Shown here: positions 29,201-36,524 of the stretch, piece after piece
Numbering within the stretch: the stretch's first letter is position 1
Layout: each line of letters starts with the position of its first letter
Source of the DNA: Macrosoma leucophasiata
Taxonomy: Eukaryota > Arthropoda > Insecta > Lepidoptera > Hedylidae
DNA length: 64,000 nucleotides
NCBI GenBank assembly: GCA_036365455.1
Contig: JAWQUS010000030.1
Location: 15,768,001 to 15,832,000 of the forward strand
Reading direction: 5' to 3'
Translations under genes and position numbers: made by a program
The notes under the pieces: model-generated
Database searches by the model: none
Told to the model about the DNA's origin: nothing
What the model saw: the letters and a program-made list of their open reading frames with translations, nothing else

Positions 29201-32200
29201 TATAATATACCTCTGACATTATATTCAAATTCACTTCTCATGCTTAACCTGTTAAACAAAAATACCTCATTATGTGATTTAGGCGAGGCCACTATGGAAT
29301 GTTTGATTGAAATAGAGACCATAGTTTGATCAGAGGTTAGGTACCTTCCATAAAAACGCGAATAATGTAAATGACTACGTACCATATTATTATTTATGTA
29401 AGCATACTTTTGATACATATTATGTATATTTAATATACTAAAATCTATATATAATAAAGTTTATTGTCACCAGTGATAAAATGGTTGCCGAACTTCGATT
29501 AAAAATGGCAACTCAAAGAACATCAAACGATGGCAAGATTGGTCGAAGATTTAACGTGGGACAATTAGCTGGTATAGACACACGTAAGGTGTTCGCGTCG
29601 GAATTAAGAAAACGTTTCTTCGCTCTCGAAATAGATGCAGTTACATAAGTGGATACCGAGTGGAATTCTAGCTCTAAGGGACAAACAGGGAAGATTTATC
29701 ACAACATCAGAGGGACGACTTAGACTAGACTACTTGCGCCAGCACTTTGCTGATACTTTCCGCATATCGGACACAGATTCGCCCGCCCCCTTAGTCCATA
29801 CCCCAATGCCCGAACTACTGGATATCTCCACCAACCAAAGAGGAAGTAGAAGGCTCTTACTGAAGATCGGCAAAGTTTCAGGTCTTCGTTTCACCTTATA
29901 ATATCGGGAATGCTAAAAGCCGACCTGTCTACCGCTATTGAGGGCTTAACACCGCTCTTACATAAGATCTGGACAGCTCGGAACATATAGAGCGAGTAAA
30001 GAAATTCACGTACCTTGGTAGATTGCTTTCAGCAATAAGACCGTCTTATTGTATTGCCTACTATTATTATAAAAACACTGTATTTTCTACAATTCTGGTG
30101 TACAATAATCAATAAAGAATATTCTATTCTATTATCGTGTCAGAGAATGCAGGGACCGAAGAGAACGAGGATAGTCAAAGCCCGGTCCACCTTTGCACAG
30201 CCACCTATATGGTAATCTAAAAAACTGACACAGAGAGTAAAACTGAAAATTTTTCGCTCTAATGTCAAAACTGTACTACTTTATGGGTGCGAGACATGGA
30301 GGGTCACTCAAGACATCACGCGACGAATCCAGGTCTTTATAAACAGATGCCTACGACAGATTCTAAGCATCTTCTGGCCAGAAAAGATCTCCAGTGAAGA
30401 CCAATGGAATCTTTATCGCGAATTTCCGATCGGTCCGCAAATCAGACACCGCAAATGGACATGGATTGGCCACACTGTCAGAAAACCTCCCGACCACATG
30501 TCTAGGGAGACCAGCTCTAGAATGGACTCCACAGGGGAAGAGACGTTCAGTAGAGGCCGAAATTGAGACTATCGGGCTGACATGGTGCGAGGTGAAGCGC
30601 GCATCCCGAGACAGATTGCGATGGCGCAGTATTGTGGATGCCCTCTGCCCTACCTAGGGGAAATAGGACATTAAGTCAAGTCAAGTCCGGTATCTCATGT
30701 CTGGTAGTGGTGGCCCTCATTCAGACATAATTATGAGGCAGTAATCACTCATTAGATTCCTAAAAGATCTTCGTTAGGTATTATTTTCAAAATATCGTGC
30801 TCATTGTATTATTAATTCATTTTATTGATACAAATGCAGGTGTCAATTGACATGTTTGTGAACTAGCATGGTTGATATGGTTGACAAGAAGTGATAATTA
30901 TGGTTTCACAGCTTCACATGATTCTGACGTAGGAAATAAATATTACCTATTTTATACATAACATAACTTTAATTCACGGGGAAATTCCATAGCATTACTT
31001 GGACTTTATTAGTTTTACCTTTGGAATCAGGCCTAAAAATAGTAACGTGTCGGTAGGTAGGTACTGGGGTACTACCCAGTAGGTACCTACTTGGTAGTAC
31101 TCGGTACAGATCTACAACATTCATTATCACTGAATATAGATTAAATAGGCGATTCTCAGTATCCTGAACGATCGATGGTCGATTTTTTAAATTATTTTAT
31201 CTCAAAATTAGATTAACAAATTAGAATGTAGACAATTTTTTTATTTTCTTTTGCATAAATTATAGAAAGCTGCATAATAAAAGAAAAGAAGTGCATTAAT
31301 TAACGTAACACATAGGTTTACTTTACTTATCTATATATATAAAAATCAATTTCTGTTCGTTAGTCTCGCTAAAACTTGAGAACGGCTGGACCAATTTGGC
31401 TAATTATGGCTAATTAAATTTGGTTTTGAATGATTTTTGAAAGACCAGGAAAGGTTTAAAAGTTAAAAAATTATGAAGAAATTGAAGAGGAATAGTAAAA
31501 AACACAATTTCATTTTCCCATACAAATATTCATATCAATATCAAACCTTTGACACATTATTTCATTCTGAGGCAATACGAAGTTTGCCGGGTCAGCTAGT
31601 TCTTAACTAAATTTATGTATGTTTTTTATTGAAAATAAATTATGCACTTGATCATTATCAACAATATTTAAGTCATAAAATTATGAATTGCTTATCATTT
31701 TATAATTACTTAAGTTAAAATGAGATCATTAATACCTGACTACAAATTATTTCCCAGATAAGTTTTAATTGGCAATCTTCTTTTTTGCATAAATATAAAA
31801 TATTCATAAAATTACGTTAAAAATGTAGGAAAAAATTGGATCCAAGAATAGTTTTAAGCAAATAATTAAAATAAGGTATGTGTTATGTTCCTGAGAGAGG
31901 GTAGTGGAAAAAGAAGAGGTGTCATGGCTGTTAGCTGAACTGGTAGGATTGTGTCTGATATTTAATTGTGAATTTAGTGCATATATAATAGTATGTAATA
32001 ATGCCCCTGTAAGAATAATGTTATGTACTGTAATCCATATTTACTCATATCTTTTTAAAATACTTGTATTTAAATTATTAACTCTGACCAATTAAGAAGA
32101 AATCTGAGATGTAGGGTTTAGTTATCCAAATATGAAATGACCATAAAGCAACGGACTATTACTATCATAATCAAAATAAAAATTTTTTACTACACTACTA

Positions 32201-34014
32201 AAAAATAATAAAACTACTGTTACTGCGTTTGCCAATCCGCCTGTCCAGCATGGGGATTATGGCATATTCTCCCCTAATGACACAAAACACTGTTGTGGAC
32301 GTTTTTGAACAGGCTTTGTGCAGCTGTAAATGTCATTCAGCTGGAGCAATGACGAAAGCTGTGTTGTGTGGTCGATGGGCTGGCTGAACTGATGATGATA
32401 CTACTAAACAATTACCCCCTTTTTTATAAACGTATTTTAGCTAAAGTGTTGCTAATCTCTCCTTTGTCTTTTTCTATCTTGCACATTTGACAATGCAACT
32501 GACAAAGACAAAGCATTCTAAAGCTAAAACGTATCTAATGTATGTTTATGAATAAGGGGGTTCTAATGTAAAAAAAATATGTATCTGCTAGATGCCTAAA
32601 TCGAAATTAAAATAAACTACCATATCATTTACCAACCTTTTTATATATTTCAAAGCTGGTGAACTGGGTGGCAGCATATGGAAATATCCGGACCATTTGT
32701 GCTCCGTTTCCTTTGTACAGGGCGAGTAAAGATTCCTTCTGAACTATTGCAGTAAGACCACCGAGCACTCCGTGGTGCTTGTAGTGTGATGACTGTGCTT
32801 GAAGCAGGATTTTGATGCGGTCTAGCGGTGCCACTGTTGTCTTGGCACACATGCCCGCAACACCTAATTAAAAAAATTAATGGTTAAGTATTGGTTGGTC
32901 TGAAATACAAAATATAGTGCTTAATATTATAACCCGCTATAACTGTCTAGTGGCAGCCTGCTACTACTGCCACGCTGGTGTCCTGGGTTCAAACATTGAG
33001 TCAGGAGCTATCAGAGATAAAGGTGTATTATCTAAGAGGAGTCCAGGTGCTATTGGAATTTTTAAATTTTCTGGCAATTTTCCAGTGTCACCCTTGGAGT
33101 TTGGTAATGTGCTGGGAGATGCCAACAGGCTCGCCACCAGTTGCATGGGCCATAAACGTAACCAATGAATCATGGGTATTTGCATGTATGCTTGAATGCT
33201 TACATTTACCTCTGCTTACCACTTCAGGTAATATAAGAGTATAGATACATACATATACATAACAGTATAATCTTTTTGGTTAGAGAATTTCTTATTTTTA
33301 CAGAGAGCCTATTTTTTTTTATTTGTGTGAGATGACCGTTTGTTTCGAAGGGTTGCAGGTTCGATCCCTGCACCGGGACAAATATTTTTATGGCCTACAG
33401 ATATTTGTTTCAGGTCTGGGTGTTTGTGTATGTATTGTATGTGTACAACGGCACACACAACACAGGTTTATACCTACCTACCTACTGTGGGACTGTGAGT
33501 GTAAGCATAAACATTTTTTTATATTCCTATGAAATACAGGTAAACAGCTACCCTGTTTCGAGAATAATATTTGTTTTCATAAAATTCATGAAATAGGCGT
33601 TCTGGACTTGACATTGATTAGGTATGTTTCCTGTAAGGTATGAGTGAGCCTAACTTTAACAGGTTCTTTTAAGCCTTTTAAAAATATATATACAGTTTTC
33701 TGGCATTCTTCTTAGGAGTGATAAGCAACAATATACTTATTGTACAATAATTATAATAAGTAATACAAATTGTATGGAACGTTTTTCTTGATTTTATCAT
33801 GCAATTAGTCTTATGTGTTTTATGGATACTTTGAACTTCCTATTTTCTCTTCTTATTTATCTTGGTTATGACCAGGACAGACCTGGTTTGAAAATACGAA
33901 ATCAACCAAACACTTTTTAATAAGCTAATATATAAGGATTGTGTACACACCTCCAGCAAGTAGATTTTTAAGGATAAAATCAAGATCGTTCTTCTGTTCC
34001 ATTTTCAAAGCCAT
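2118..34014 (-). CDS. SLC25A16: SLC25A16-type mitochondrial carrier, whole gene (6 exons)
   Basis: Six minus-strand exons join in frame (33951-34014, 32637-32863, 9994-10182, 5243-5399, 3494-3635, 2118-2295): 957 nt, about 318 residues, close to the family's usual 330. All three carrier signatures are visible: PLDRIK at about residues 34-39, PLDTIR at 129-134 and PLDVTR at 239-244. This gives the three-fold, six-helix inner-membrane carrier fold. The stretches CAKTTVAPLDR, YKGNGAQMVRIFPYAA and SYPLDVTRRRMQL are characteristic of the Graves disease carrier, a family linked to mitochondrial coenzyme A/nucleotide transport; the substrate here is inferred. Intron 2 is about 22.5 kb and holds a full-length LINE. 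SLC25A42 is the nearest alternative but fits less well. Confidence 0.93.
3045..3480. repeat. Intronic minisatellite, about 33-36 bp units
   Basis: About a dozen degenerate units built on ggtacataaaggctagtgac plus gaaggaagtaa, alternating with a variant containing aagtctactgacgaaag. The array fills the exon 5-proximal end of carrier intron 5 and stops about 15 bp from the exon 5 donor. Confidence 0.85.
3494..3635 (-). CDS. SLC25A16: SLC25A16 exon 5 (third carrier signature)
   Basis: Acceptor TTGCAG|GC and donor GG|GTACGT; 142 nt, ending in phase 2. It encodes CGGLAGAVAQSVSYPLDV and then RRRMQLACMD, the third signature. The exon is markedly GC-rich against its flanks. A minisatellite starts within about 15 bp of its donor. 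Confidence 0.93.
3668..3943 (+). repeat. Family A interspersed repeat
   Basis: Begins with a T-rich run and aatggcaaacaggcttgcag, then the gatgactgcagcctatagac and gcagatgcgttgccatcc blocks, and ends in a caccaccagt motif. Family A occurs at least 14 times in this window. In reverse complement it ends in poly(A) after a tail resembling the LINE tail at 8820-8898. Confidence 0.8.
3945..4100 (+). repeat. Family C tRNA-headed SINE, partial
   Basis: Contains gcgaagggtcgcgagttcga (B-box-like), accggga, and the body gatatttgtttcgggtctag followed by gtgtacaacg and ttatacct. The same order occurs in copies at 33310, 41251 and 56010. Confidence 0.7.
4101..4279 (-). mobile_element. Non-autonomous Helitron, partial, head-to-head with next
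   Basis: Read on minus it ends ..CCGCTAG followed by T at 4104-4100. Its other end, ttataaagctgaagagtttg, abuts the TC start of the plus-strand Helitron at 4280. Confidence 0.6.
4280..4458 (+). mobile_element. Non-autonomous Helitron (179 bp)
   Basis: Starts A|TCCCTACTAATATTATAAA and ends GCAACAGCTAG|T, the canonical Helitron boundaries (5' TC, 3' CTRR, insertion between A and T). It contains CTGT repeats and no ORF. Confidence 0.85.
4987..5016. repeat. 30-bp exact match to 50516-50545
   Basis: Begins tacgtagtattattacatat and ends tctctgccat. It is identical to 50516-50545, while the flanks differ. Confidence 0.7.
5030..5218. repeat. Family D repeat
   Basis: Shares blocks with 25170-25370 and 32205-32395: gacggtagtaaatat, gataaaactaccg, gccaagcgtggcgatt and ggcatattctcccctaatga. 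Probably a LINE or SINE 3' region. Confidence 0.7.
5243..5399 (-). CDS. SLC25A16: SLC25A16 exon 4 (second carrier repeat, second half)
   Basis: Acceptor TTCCAG|GAA and donor ACAG|GTAAAG; 157 nt, ending in phase 1. It encodes EGGIRALYRGFVPTMVG and PYAGFSFYCFESLKYL (transmembrane helix 4), then a Cys/Arg-rich linker. Confidence 0.93.
5466..5783 (-). mobile_element. LINE 3' fragment (same family as 7655-8898)
   Basis: The reverse complement matches about 8555-8880 of the longer LINE copy: gtggcccg/tgcttgtc tail, ggcagcgcgttgg-like block, and the C-terminal ORF2 part around the tacccg-ccgacc stretch. It is a 5'-truncated insertion in carrier intron 3, in gene orientation. Confidence 0.75.
5873..6057 (+). 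repeat. Family A repeat, right-truncated
   Basis: Poly(T) then aagtggcaaacaagcatgca through ttacagggccatacacaa, lacking the caccaccagt end. Confidence 0.8.
6476..6656 (-). repeat. Family C tRNA-headed SINE
   Basis: On minus: a head with A-box-like TGGTCCAGTGG (consensus TRGYNNANNNG), then cggacgt, cgcgac..ccc, and the ataaatatttgt / gggtcttgg / tttatacct body. It is a reverse-oriented copy. Confidence 0.7.
6720..6860. repeat. GA-rich simple/degenerate repeat
   Basis: Many gaggaagag and gatgcggatgag units. The same motif set occurs on both strands at 9415-9570, each close to a gttgctgagg/gggttgttgagg motif. Confidence 0.7.
6862..7215 (-). repeat. Family B SINE
   Basis: On minus: a head near 7200, then gatctact, cggttgct, ccttgtcgg, catccgacagcgggttggcc and aataat tail. 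The full family order is described at 19224-19592. This copy has lost the gtgggacgt block. Confidence 0.75.
7377..7575. mobile_element. hAT-like MITE
   Basis: The left end agttcccaaactatttttt is partly matched by the right end ggaccactttgggaatcactg (inverted). TTCCCAAA ends of this sort occur in hAT-type non-autonomous elements. Class is inferred from ends only. Confidence 0.45.
7655..8898 (+). mobile_element. 5'-truncated LINE (Jockey/CR1 group), RT C-terminal part
   Basis: An open frame to a TGA at 8819-8821 encodes the later part of a non-LTR reverse transcriptase: DIAKAFDRVWH, a GVPQGSVLSP motif and the active-site region, then the thumb/C-terminal domain with LLYKAQVRPHLEYCSHLW. The first RT motifs, endonuclease and ORF1 are absent. 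The usual YADD reads YTDD at 7913-7924, a change at the metal-binding box, so this copy is probably dead despite about 390 open codons. The 3' tail is A-rich to about 8898. It lies in carrier intron 3 on the opposite strand to the gene. Confidence 0.9.
8904..8968. repeat. Tandem duplication, 34-bp unit x2
   Basis: Two consecutive copies of gaatgacacaatttcatttag-containing sequence, directly after the LINE poly(A). Confidence 0.85.
9415..9570. repeat. GA/TC-rich repeat with palindrome
   Basis: Contains cttcctcattatgaggaag (a perfect inverted repeat) and gaggaagaggaagaggaat. Related to 6720-6860. Confidence 0.65.
9994..10182 (-). CDS. SLC25A16: SLC25A16 exon 3 (second carrier repeat, first half)
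   Basis: Acceptor TTACAG|TAT and donor AAC|GTGAGT; 63 codons, phase 0 at both ends. It encodes the start of repeat 2, including TLTYPLDTIRARLAF and the GEHRYTGI matrix-loop motif typical of SLC25A16. Confidence 0.93.
10268..10570. mobile_element. Family E MITE
   Basis: Inverted ends: the left ccgcggcggactgaagggga is matched by the right tactcccctccgg. The interior gatgcaaaacagtctgtcat and actttaacaaaata recur inverted at 38838-39110. No ORF. Confidence 0.7.
10640..11025 (-). repeat. Family B SINE, near full length
   Basis: Reads as family B in reverse: (TAA/ATT)n tail at 10640-10655, gtcccactgctgg, the gctgtcggatgttttcaaac block, and head gatctacaccagccg near 10990-11020. Confidence 0.8.
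11950..12088. mobile_element. Palindromic MITE, copy 1
   Basis: The left cttattcataaacatatttt and the right acgtttatgaataag are inverted. The interior agctaaagtgttgctaatct and gacaaagacaaagcattct are shared with 32415-32561. Confidence 0.8.
12152..12410 (+). repeat. Family A repeat
   Basis: A-rich/T-rich left end, cacaagcatgcagctcacat through a caccaccagt right end. Confidence 0.8.
12659..13023 (-). mobile_element. Non-autonomous Helitron (365 bp)
   Basis: On minus it begins A|TCTATACATATAATAAAAC and ends CCGGGTCAGCTAG|T. The 3' end matches the Helitron at 31330-31599. Confidence 0.8.
13402..14952 (+). CDS. LINE ORF1, Gag-like zinc-knuckle protein
   Basis: 516 codons, uninterrupted. A basic Ser/Arg-rich stretch near residues 45-70 is followed by a central RNA-binding-type region. 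Cysteine knuckles begin at residue 292 (CFQCCRFGHTKVQC, a CX2CX4HX4C knuckle), followed by CFKCGLEHTNESC and a looser CX2C..C motif. ORF1 proteins of I-like LINEs bind element RNA. The start is the first ATG after a stop-rich 5' UTR and gives the family's usual length. It overlaps ORF2 by 47 bp in a different frame, typical of these elements. Confidence 0.9.
   Translation: MNEPPDPGDPGLTTNNSFGPLLTVSADEFEAHELLKNKNMNVKERNPRKRRQSTSRSRSNSRSRKSAATATVMECEFPAGQITPPSQFSPAIFPTQLSQSPSLPTTTSTQIGRADYSSNDVGPFTIHVQKLENNPNSGVSLHPVSFGRFLQKRHIASIVDGSIQRIGRNRIALSFKTAEAANSFKNNPILKDHCYNAFIPSFNVTKLGLVRGVPSDWSPEEILESITLPQNYNSPILKIRRLSYKVVVDGKTSWKPSQTVVLTFDGQNLPDKVYLCYNSLPVELYIYPTVQCFQCCRFGHTKVQCRSKPRCFKCGLEHTNESCNVEEDNAHCISCGGCHFATNRTSCPEFSRQKAIKTSMAEKSISYAEASKLHVPVNRSYADVVSSMSTPRSGGYGRAHANTNPTSSYKKTVFLKPRNPVKITKGYDRIAHNAIVKPITSDTPNGCALVDNNCNISQNEYSDISYPDFISSLMSILSSLSQHFEPSHAALILSSLSSICSNGSTSETFPVELSKR
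14906..17698 (+). pseudogene. LINE ORF2: endonuclease and reverse transcriptase, frame broken before RNase H
   Basis: The ATG at 14906 (inside the ORF1 end) starts MAPLVRLFQWNCQSVRS, the first strand of the apurinic-type endonuclease. SETWL, GDFNCHH and the late SRHFP region follow. The RT has DSAPGLDGIPY, SYRPIALSS, GLPQGSVLSP and the intact metal box YADD at residues 660-663. The frame closes at 17698 while RNase H continues in the next frame, so a small indel lies between about 17620 and 17690. A longer frame start at 14735 is only an upstream extension within ORF1. Confidence 0.9.
17660..18500 (+). pseudogene. LINE RNase H domain and C terminus, out of frame and lacking first catalytic strand
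   Basis: The frame ends at 18500. RNase H motifs GECLAILEAV (Glu), FSDSLSALQ (Asp) and HSGVSGNERADEVA (His and Asp) are present. The first strand, which normally carries the leading catalytic Asp, is missing: the text goes from ORF2 directly into VGVGVYHAEF. A CX1CX..H..C zinc-like tail (CECGLDDGDVNHIFLSC) follows, common in I-like ORF2. So the copy cannot make a full RNase H. Confidence 0.85.
18759..18895. repeat. Tandem duplication, 75-bp period
   Basis: Two units of aacgaaagaaatacgtgca followed by ttcttctc and tagc, differing at several sites, immediately right of the LINE. Confidence 0.75.
19224..19592 (-). repeat. Family B SINE, full-length type copy
   Basis: On minus: head with TGGCCCAGCGG (fits the A-box consensus), ggtgtagatcgtatacgatc, cactacgggcgcggtcggg, the tccgtgcttcggagggcacg block, ccttgtcggaggcc, the catccgacagcgggttggcc block, gcattggagcagcgtggtgg, cgtgcccagcagtgggacgt, then a (TTA)n tail. 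The last part resembles the lepidopteran RTE-type LINE end, as expected for a SINE using LINE machinery. Confidence 0.85.
19593..19650 (+). repeat. Inverted family B tail fused to the previous copy
   Basis: ctctccccaaaaa..aaggggagagactcgtg and cccagcagtgggacgtataa on plus repeat the 3' part of 19224-19592 in opposite orientation, making a fold-back. Confidence 0.8.
19768..20005 (+). repeat. Family A repeat
   Basis: Poly(T), ggtggcaaacaagcatgcag, gcagatgcgttgccacccct, ending near tttagcggtagatag. Confidence 0.8.
20508..20607 (-). repeat. Family A repeat, fragment
   Basis: ggtggcatctgcattttgac, then tgccaccgtcattacgtaaa and an A run: the poly(A)-side end of family A. Confidence 0.65.
20621..20945. 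repeat. 44-bp tandem array, about 7.5 units
   Basis: Units beginning ggcgtctctcttgatgggga start at 20621, 20665, 20709, 20753, 20797, 20839, 20883 and 20927 (partial). The period is 44 bp except one 42-bp unit. Units differ by only a few bases, so the expansion is recent. Confidence 0.95.
20946..21920. other. AT-rich intron sequence, nothing recognised
   Basis: No convincing gene, RNA or known repeat. Short open frames here lack family features. Confidence 0.4.
21930..22140. repeat. Family C SINE with fold-back head
   Basis: The body ataaacctgtgtcgtgggtg and accgagacccg is followed by a perfect inverted repeat, arms 22050-22078 and 22082-22110 (29 bp each, 3-nt loop TCG). The right arm continues into the A-box part (agtccagcg on minus). 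Confidence 0.85.
22714..24080 (+). mobile_element. Helitron-like element (1.37 kb) with internal tandem units
   Basis: Starts A|TCTATACTTATAATAAAAC and ends GGGCACAGCTAG|T. Its first about 650 bp match 43245-43930. From about 23570 there are four units of about 110-125 bp around ggactttcactggcagatag, each with catacatac runs. No Rep/helicase ORF, so non-autonomous. Confidence 0.8.
24468..24675 (-). repeat. Family A repeat
   Basis: Reverse copy: gttcagcactattgtattgc, ggccctgtaataattacaga and ttaggcctcaagagtggcaa, with the gcctgcagtagtcag part at the right. Confidence 0.75.
25170..25370. repeat. Family D repeat
   Basis: Same blocks as 5030-5218, extended by gttgtggacgtctttgggga and a gatgatg end, which resembles a LINE 3' end. 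Confidence 0.75.
25715..25830. repeat. Family G repeat fragment
   Basis: tatctttacgctaggtccct and ggcaaagagtgtggtgcgcc..atattccggtcct are shared with 52040-52110 and, inverted, with 38660-38760. Confidence 0.65.
25895..26450. other. AT-rich intron sequence, nothing recognised
   Basis: No gene or repeat that I can name. Confidence 0.35.
26455..26584. mobile_element. 130-bp MITE with 29-bp perfect TIRs
   Basis: Arms 26455-26483 and 26556-26584 are exact inverted copies, beginning ggtgagattcacagaccgca. A truncated ggtgagattctacgacgag lies just left (26434-26452). Confidence 0.85.
26590..27450. other. AT-rich intron sequence, nothing recognised
   Basis: Only short open frames without family features; a ctaacctaacc..ggttaggataggtt inverted pair occurs near 26752-26774. 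Confidence 0.35.
27452..27655 (+). repeat. Family A repeat, divergent
   Basis: Poly(T), ggtggcaaacaagcatactg, ggattaggtaatacggtggc at the right end. Confidence 0.7.
28430..28725 (-). repeat. Family F tRNA-headed SINE
   Basis: On minus: TAGCCTAGTGG and ctgcctagtggtaactggcc (A box), then ggtcctgggttcgattcctg (B box GGTTCGATTCC), then aactttg, aggctcatcacctgttacgt and cttgaatgcatgg. Other copies: 32930-33230 and 54090-54300. Confidence 0.75.
28740..29630. other. AT-rich intron sequence, nothing recognised
   Basis: No gene evidence; ends close to RTE-like debris at 29640. Confidence 0.35.
29640..30660 (+). pseudogene. Fragments of an RTE-like LINE ORF2
   Basis: 29680-29830 reads LRDKQGRFITTSEGRL and RLDYLRQHFADTF, a linker before RT. 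30235-30650, across frameshifts, reads SNVKTVLLYGCETWRVT, FINRCLRQIL and HRKWTWIGHTVRKPPDH, the C-terminal part. RTE-type ORF2s end this way. The RT core is missing between the two pieces, so this is dead debris. Confidence 0.75.
31330..31599 (+). mobile_element. Non-autonomous Helitron (270 bp)
   Basis: Starts A|TCTATATATATAAAAATCA and ends GCCGGGTCAGCTAG|T, a common lepidopteran Helitron type. No ORF. Confidence 0.85.
31600..32200. other. AT-rich intron sequence, nothing recognised
   Basis: No gene or repeat seen. Confidence 0.35.
32205..32395. repeat. Family D repeat
   Basis: gataaa/aataaaactactgtt, gccaatccgcctgtccagca, ggcatattctcccctaatga and a gatgatga end. Confidence 0.7.
32415..32561. 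mobile_element. Palindromic MITE, copy 2
   Basis: Ends ccccc..ataaacgtattttagct and aataaggggg are inverted. The interior matches 11950-12088 nearly base for base. Confidence 0.8.
32637..32863 (-). CDS. SLC25A16: SLC25A16 exon 2 (first carrier repeat)
   Basis: Acceptor ATTAG|GT. The exon encodes VAGMCAKTTVAPLDRIK through EIYKK, which is carrier repeat 1 with its PLDRIK signature. The donor that keeps frame is AAG|GTTGGT. A stronger-looking GTAAAT lies 4 nt downstream but would shift the frame into exon 3. Confidence 0.93.
32930..33230 (+). repeat. Family F SINE
   Basis: Plus copy: tgtctagtggcagcc (A-box side), gtcctgggttcaaac (B box), then ggtaatgtgctgggagatgc and aggctcgccacc, ending cttgaatgcttacattta. 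It begins 67 bp from carrier exon 2. Confidence 0.75.
33310..33530 (+). repeat. Family C tRNA-headed SINE
   Basis: cgaagggttgcaggttcgat (B box GGTTCGATCCC), ccctgcaccgggacaaatat, ggcctacagatatttgtttc, acacaggtttatacctacct, gtgagtgtaagcat. Confidence 0.8.
33951..34014 (-). CDS. SLC25A16: SLC25A16 exon 1 (start codon)
   Basis: The ATG at 34014-34012 begins MALKMEQKNDLDF and runs into KNLLAG, the start of transmembrane helix 1. The donor is GGAG|GTGTGT and the exon ends in phase 1. The split Gly codon is completed by exon 2. No better in-frame ATG is visible upstream. Confidence 0.88.
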
Positions 34015-36524
34015 CGTCGCACTTGAAACCAGTATGATACAAACACTTATGGGGAAATCGGTACGGCACAGAATTGATTCGCGTTAATTATGGGCGAACA
34101 CTAGTGGACATATCTTTACGATTTGGCACGCAACATTTTATACTTTCACCTACGATTAATTATGCGACATGCAAAACTTTTTCTTCCGACAAATGGAGCT
34201 AACGACTAATATCGACCTTTGGCTGATTCTAACATGATGGAATATACAAGTTGCAATACGAAAACACTTTCACATTAAAAAAACACTTTTAATTTCTTAT
34301 CATTGTCAGAAATAAAATAATGTTGTCGAAATTCTCGTTCCCGAAGATGCGTATCGTCCTCCAAAAACACAACGCTGTGACAGACTCACAGAGTACATTG
34401 GACAGACTGCTGAAAATAAAAATAACCGAGTGACAGTTGACATTGACACTTCGTTTGACACTAGGTTTGACATGACAGCCAAGGTGACCAATTTTGTTAT
34501 ACACATTCTGCCATAAGTCTCTTCAAATTATTTTCAACAGTATACATTGTTTATTAGATTAAAAAGGAACCAAATATAAAATATAATATAAAATATTCTA
34601 AAAAAGTATGTGTGCTGTTCACACGTTGTAGAAGTGAAACCTTCAAAAGTTTTCGTAAGAGACACAGTATAATGCTTCCTATCTTATTTTCTCCCATGTT
34701 AAATGAATGAAAACTTATGAATCTAAGTGTCTTTCTCTTTTTACTGTGGCTTTTTCATTTCATAGACTTTCAAATCACAATGATGATTGAAGAAGTACTC
34801 CCTTCAATAATAGTTTAAATAATTTGATGATCAAAAAAGGACATCAGTCCATAACTGTACTAAATCATACTTACCAAGGAGAAAAAAATTGTTGATTTTT
34901 ATCAATGTGCGATTTATGTTATCTTTCCAATTCTGGGAAGCCCTAAACTTCGGGTCCAACCTTACCAAACTAGCAGATTTTTTCTAAGTCTGGTTACCCT
35001 AATGACAACTGAATTTTTTTATCATTGACCTTGGAAATATGAGCTCAATGGTTTTGATAGACAGTGCGAGGTTCTGTGTTACCTCTATAAAGTTTTGAAT
35101 TGCCCACTTTCACTCACAACTGGTGGCGGTACAATTCCAGAATAGGGACTCGAGGGTGTAGGAGCACTGCATTACCTATATCTGACGCCAAACGTTTATG
35201 TTCAGCACTATCGTGTTCTGGTTGGATGGTAATGTAGTGACATTTCATCCGCGGATAAGATAGTAAGATACATTTGCGGATGAGTTGTCACCTACGTCAA
35301 TTTATGGCCTCGTAACAAAAGAGGCAAACAGAGGCAGAGGCTATGATCTCAGGCTGGCAAATAGATATAAGCGAGAAGGTGCGATAAGGTGAAGAAAGGC
35401 AAGAAAAAAAGGATAAATCGGGCACTAACCCGGTTTTTGCGGATAATTTACATAGACATATGTTTAAGTACTGAATATTTTAATGGCGACTAATGGGTTA
35501 TGGTAAATGGGTAGTGGTACATCTTGGTTATTGGTCTATGGTGGTACATACCAATGTGGGAAGTGTAGGTGTCAATTTCAGGTATTCTTGGGGCGATAAT
35601 TACGAAAATGGCACTTTCAAATCCAAGTTGTTTAGATTTCTTAAAAATAAAATTCGTGGTTTCCTATGGTGCTGATTACAAAAATGGCATCTGAATACGA
35701 TCTAGTGTCAAATTTTACATATTAGGCATGTTATTAGATAATTTGTATCATTAAAAAATCGATCACGTGTGTCGTGTCGCATTGCAGACAGCGCTTCTTT
35801 TTTTCCCATTTCTTAGGCCTAGTTGAGCGATCGGGCAATACCGCTTATGTGAGATTGAGAACAGTGACAATAAAGTAGCGTCATCTGTAGGAGATTCAAC
35901 ACTAACCCGAAACAGAAGGTTGTTTTTAGTACTTTAAAAATGTACAAGATGTCGTTGAGACCAAACAATAGGTAATACGGCAAGGACTAAAGGAAGATAC
36001 ATTTTATTTACTTGTTGAAGATACATTACAATACATATTATAAATGTTTCAATATTAATCGATATTGCAAAAAATATATATATCTTCAACTAAATAAAAA
36101 ATAATTTCTCAATACTTAACATTTTTGGATATTTCCCATTGCGGCTTTTCATCGATCCCGTTATCTTTGAAGGTCACCTTGAAATACCGCGAAAGCTTAA
36201 AATGGGTTTGTGATGTGATGACGCGAAGCTTTCCAAATTATCCAGGGTGCGTGCTTTTAAGCACGTTGCACTCAAATATTATGTATGCATTTATCGATAA
36301 ACGTGCGGTGGAAGGATTACACCATTTTACGTTTGGTTTGCGTTATTCCGTCACCCGTAGTCATTTCGAGTTTGGTAGTTTTTCTGGACAGACGCGAGGC
36401 TTACAGAGTTGACGATAAACGCGTTGACTGTTTAAGGGCTGTAAATGTGTAAAGGGACTTCAAATAACGTTATTTTTTTCTTGATTTATTAGTGATCAAA
36501 AATAAAGTTTTACTTTATGTGACA
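34015..36524. promoter_or_regulatory. Intergenic region between divergent genes; promoters presumed
   Basis: Separates the carrier start codon (34014, minus) from the transporter start codon (36525, plus). It must hold the 5' UTR and promoter of both unless further upstream exons exist. No clear TATA box or initiator can be assigned by eye. A reverse family A right end lies at about 35105-35232. An open frame at 36125-36412 has no family features. Confidence 0.45.

Noticed and set aside
36125..36412. 95-codon plus-strand frame upstream of the transporter
   Set aside because: No recognisable domain or codon signal. It could be part of an upstream exon but I cannot support it.
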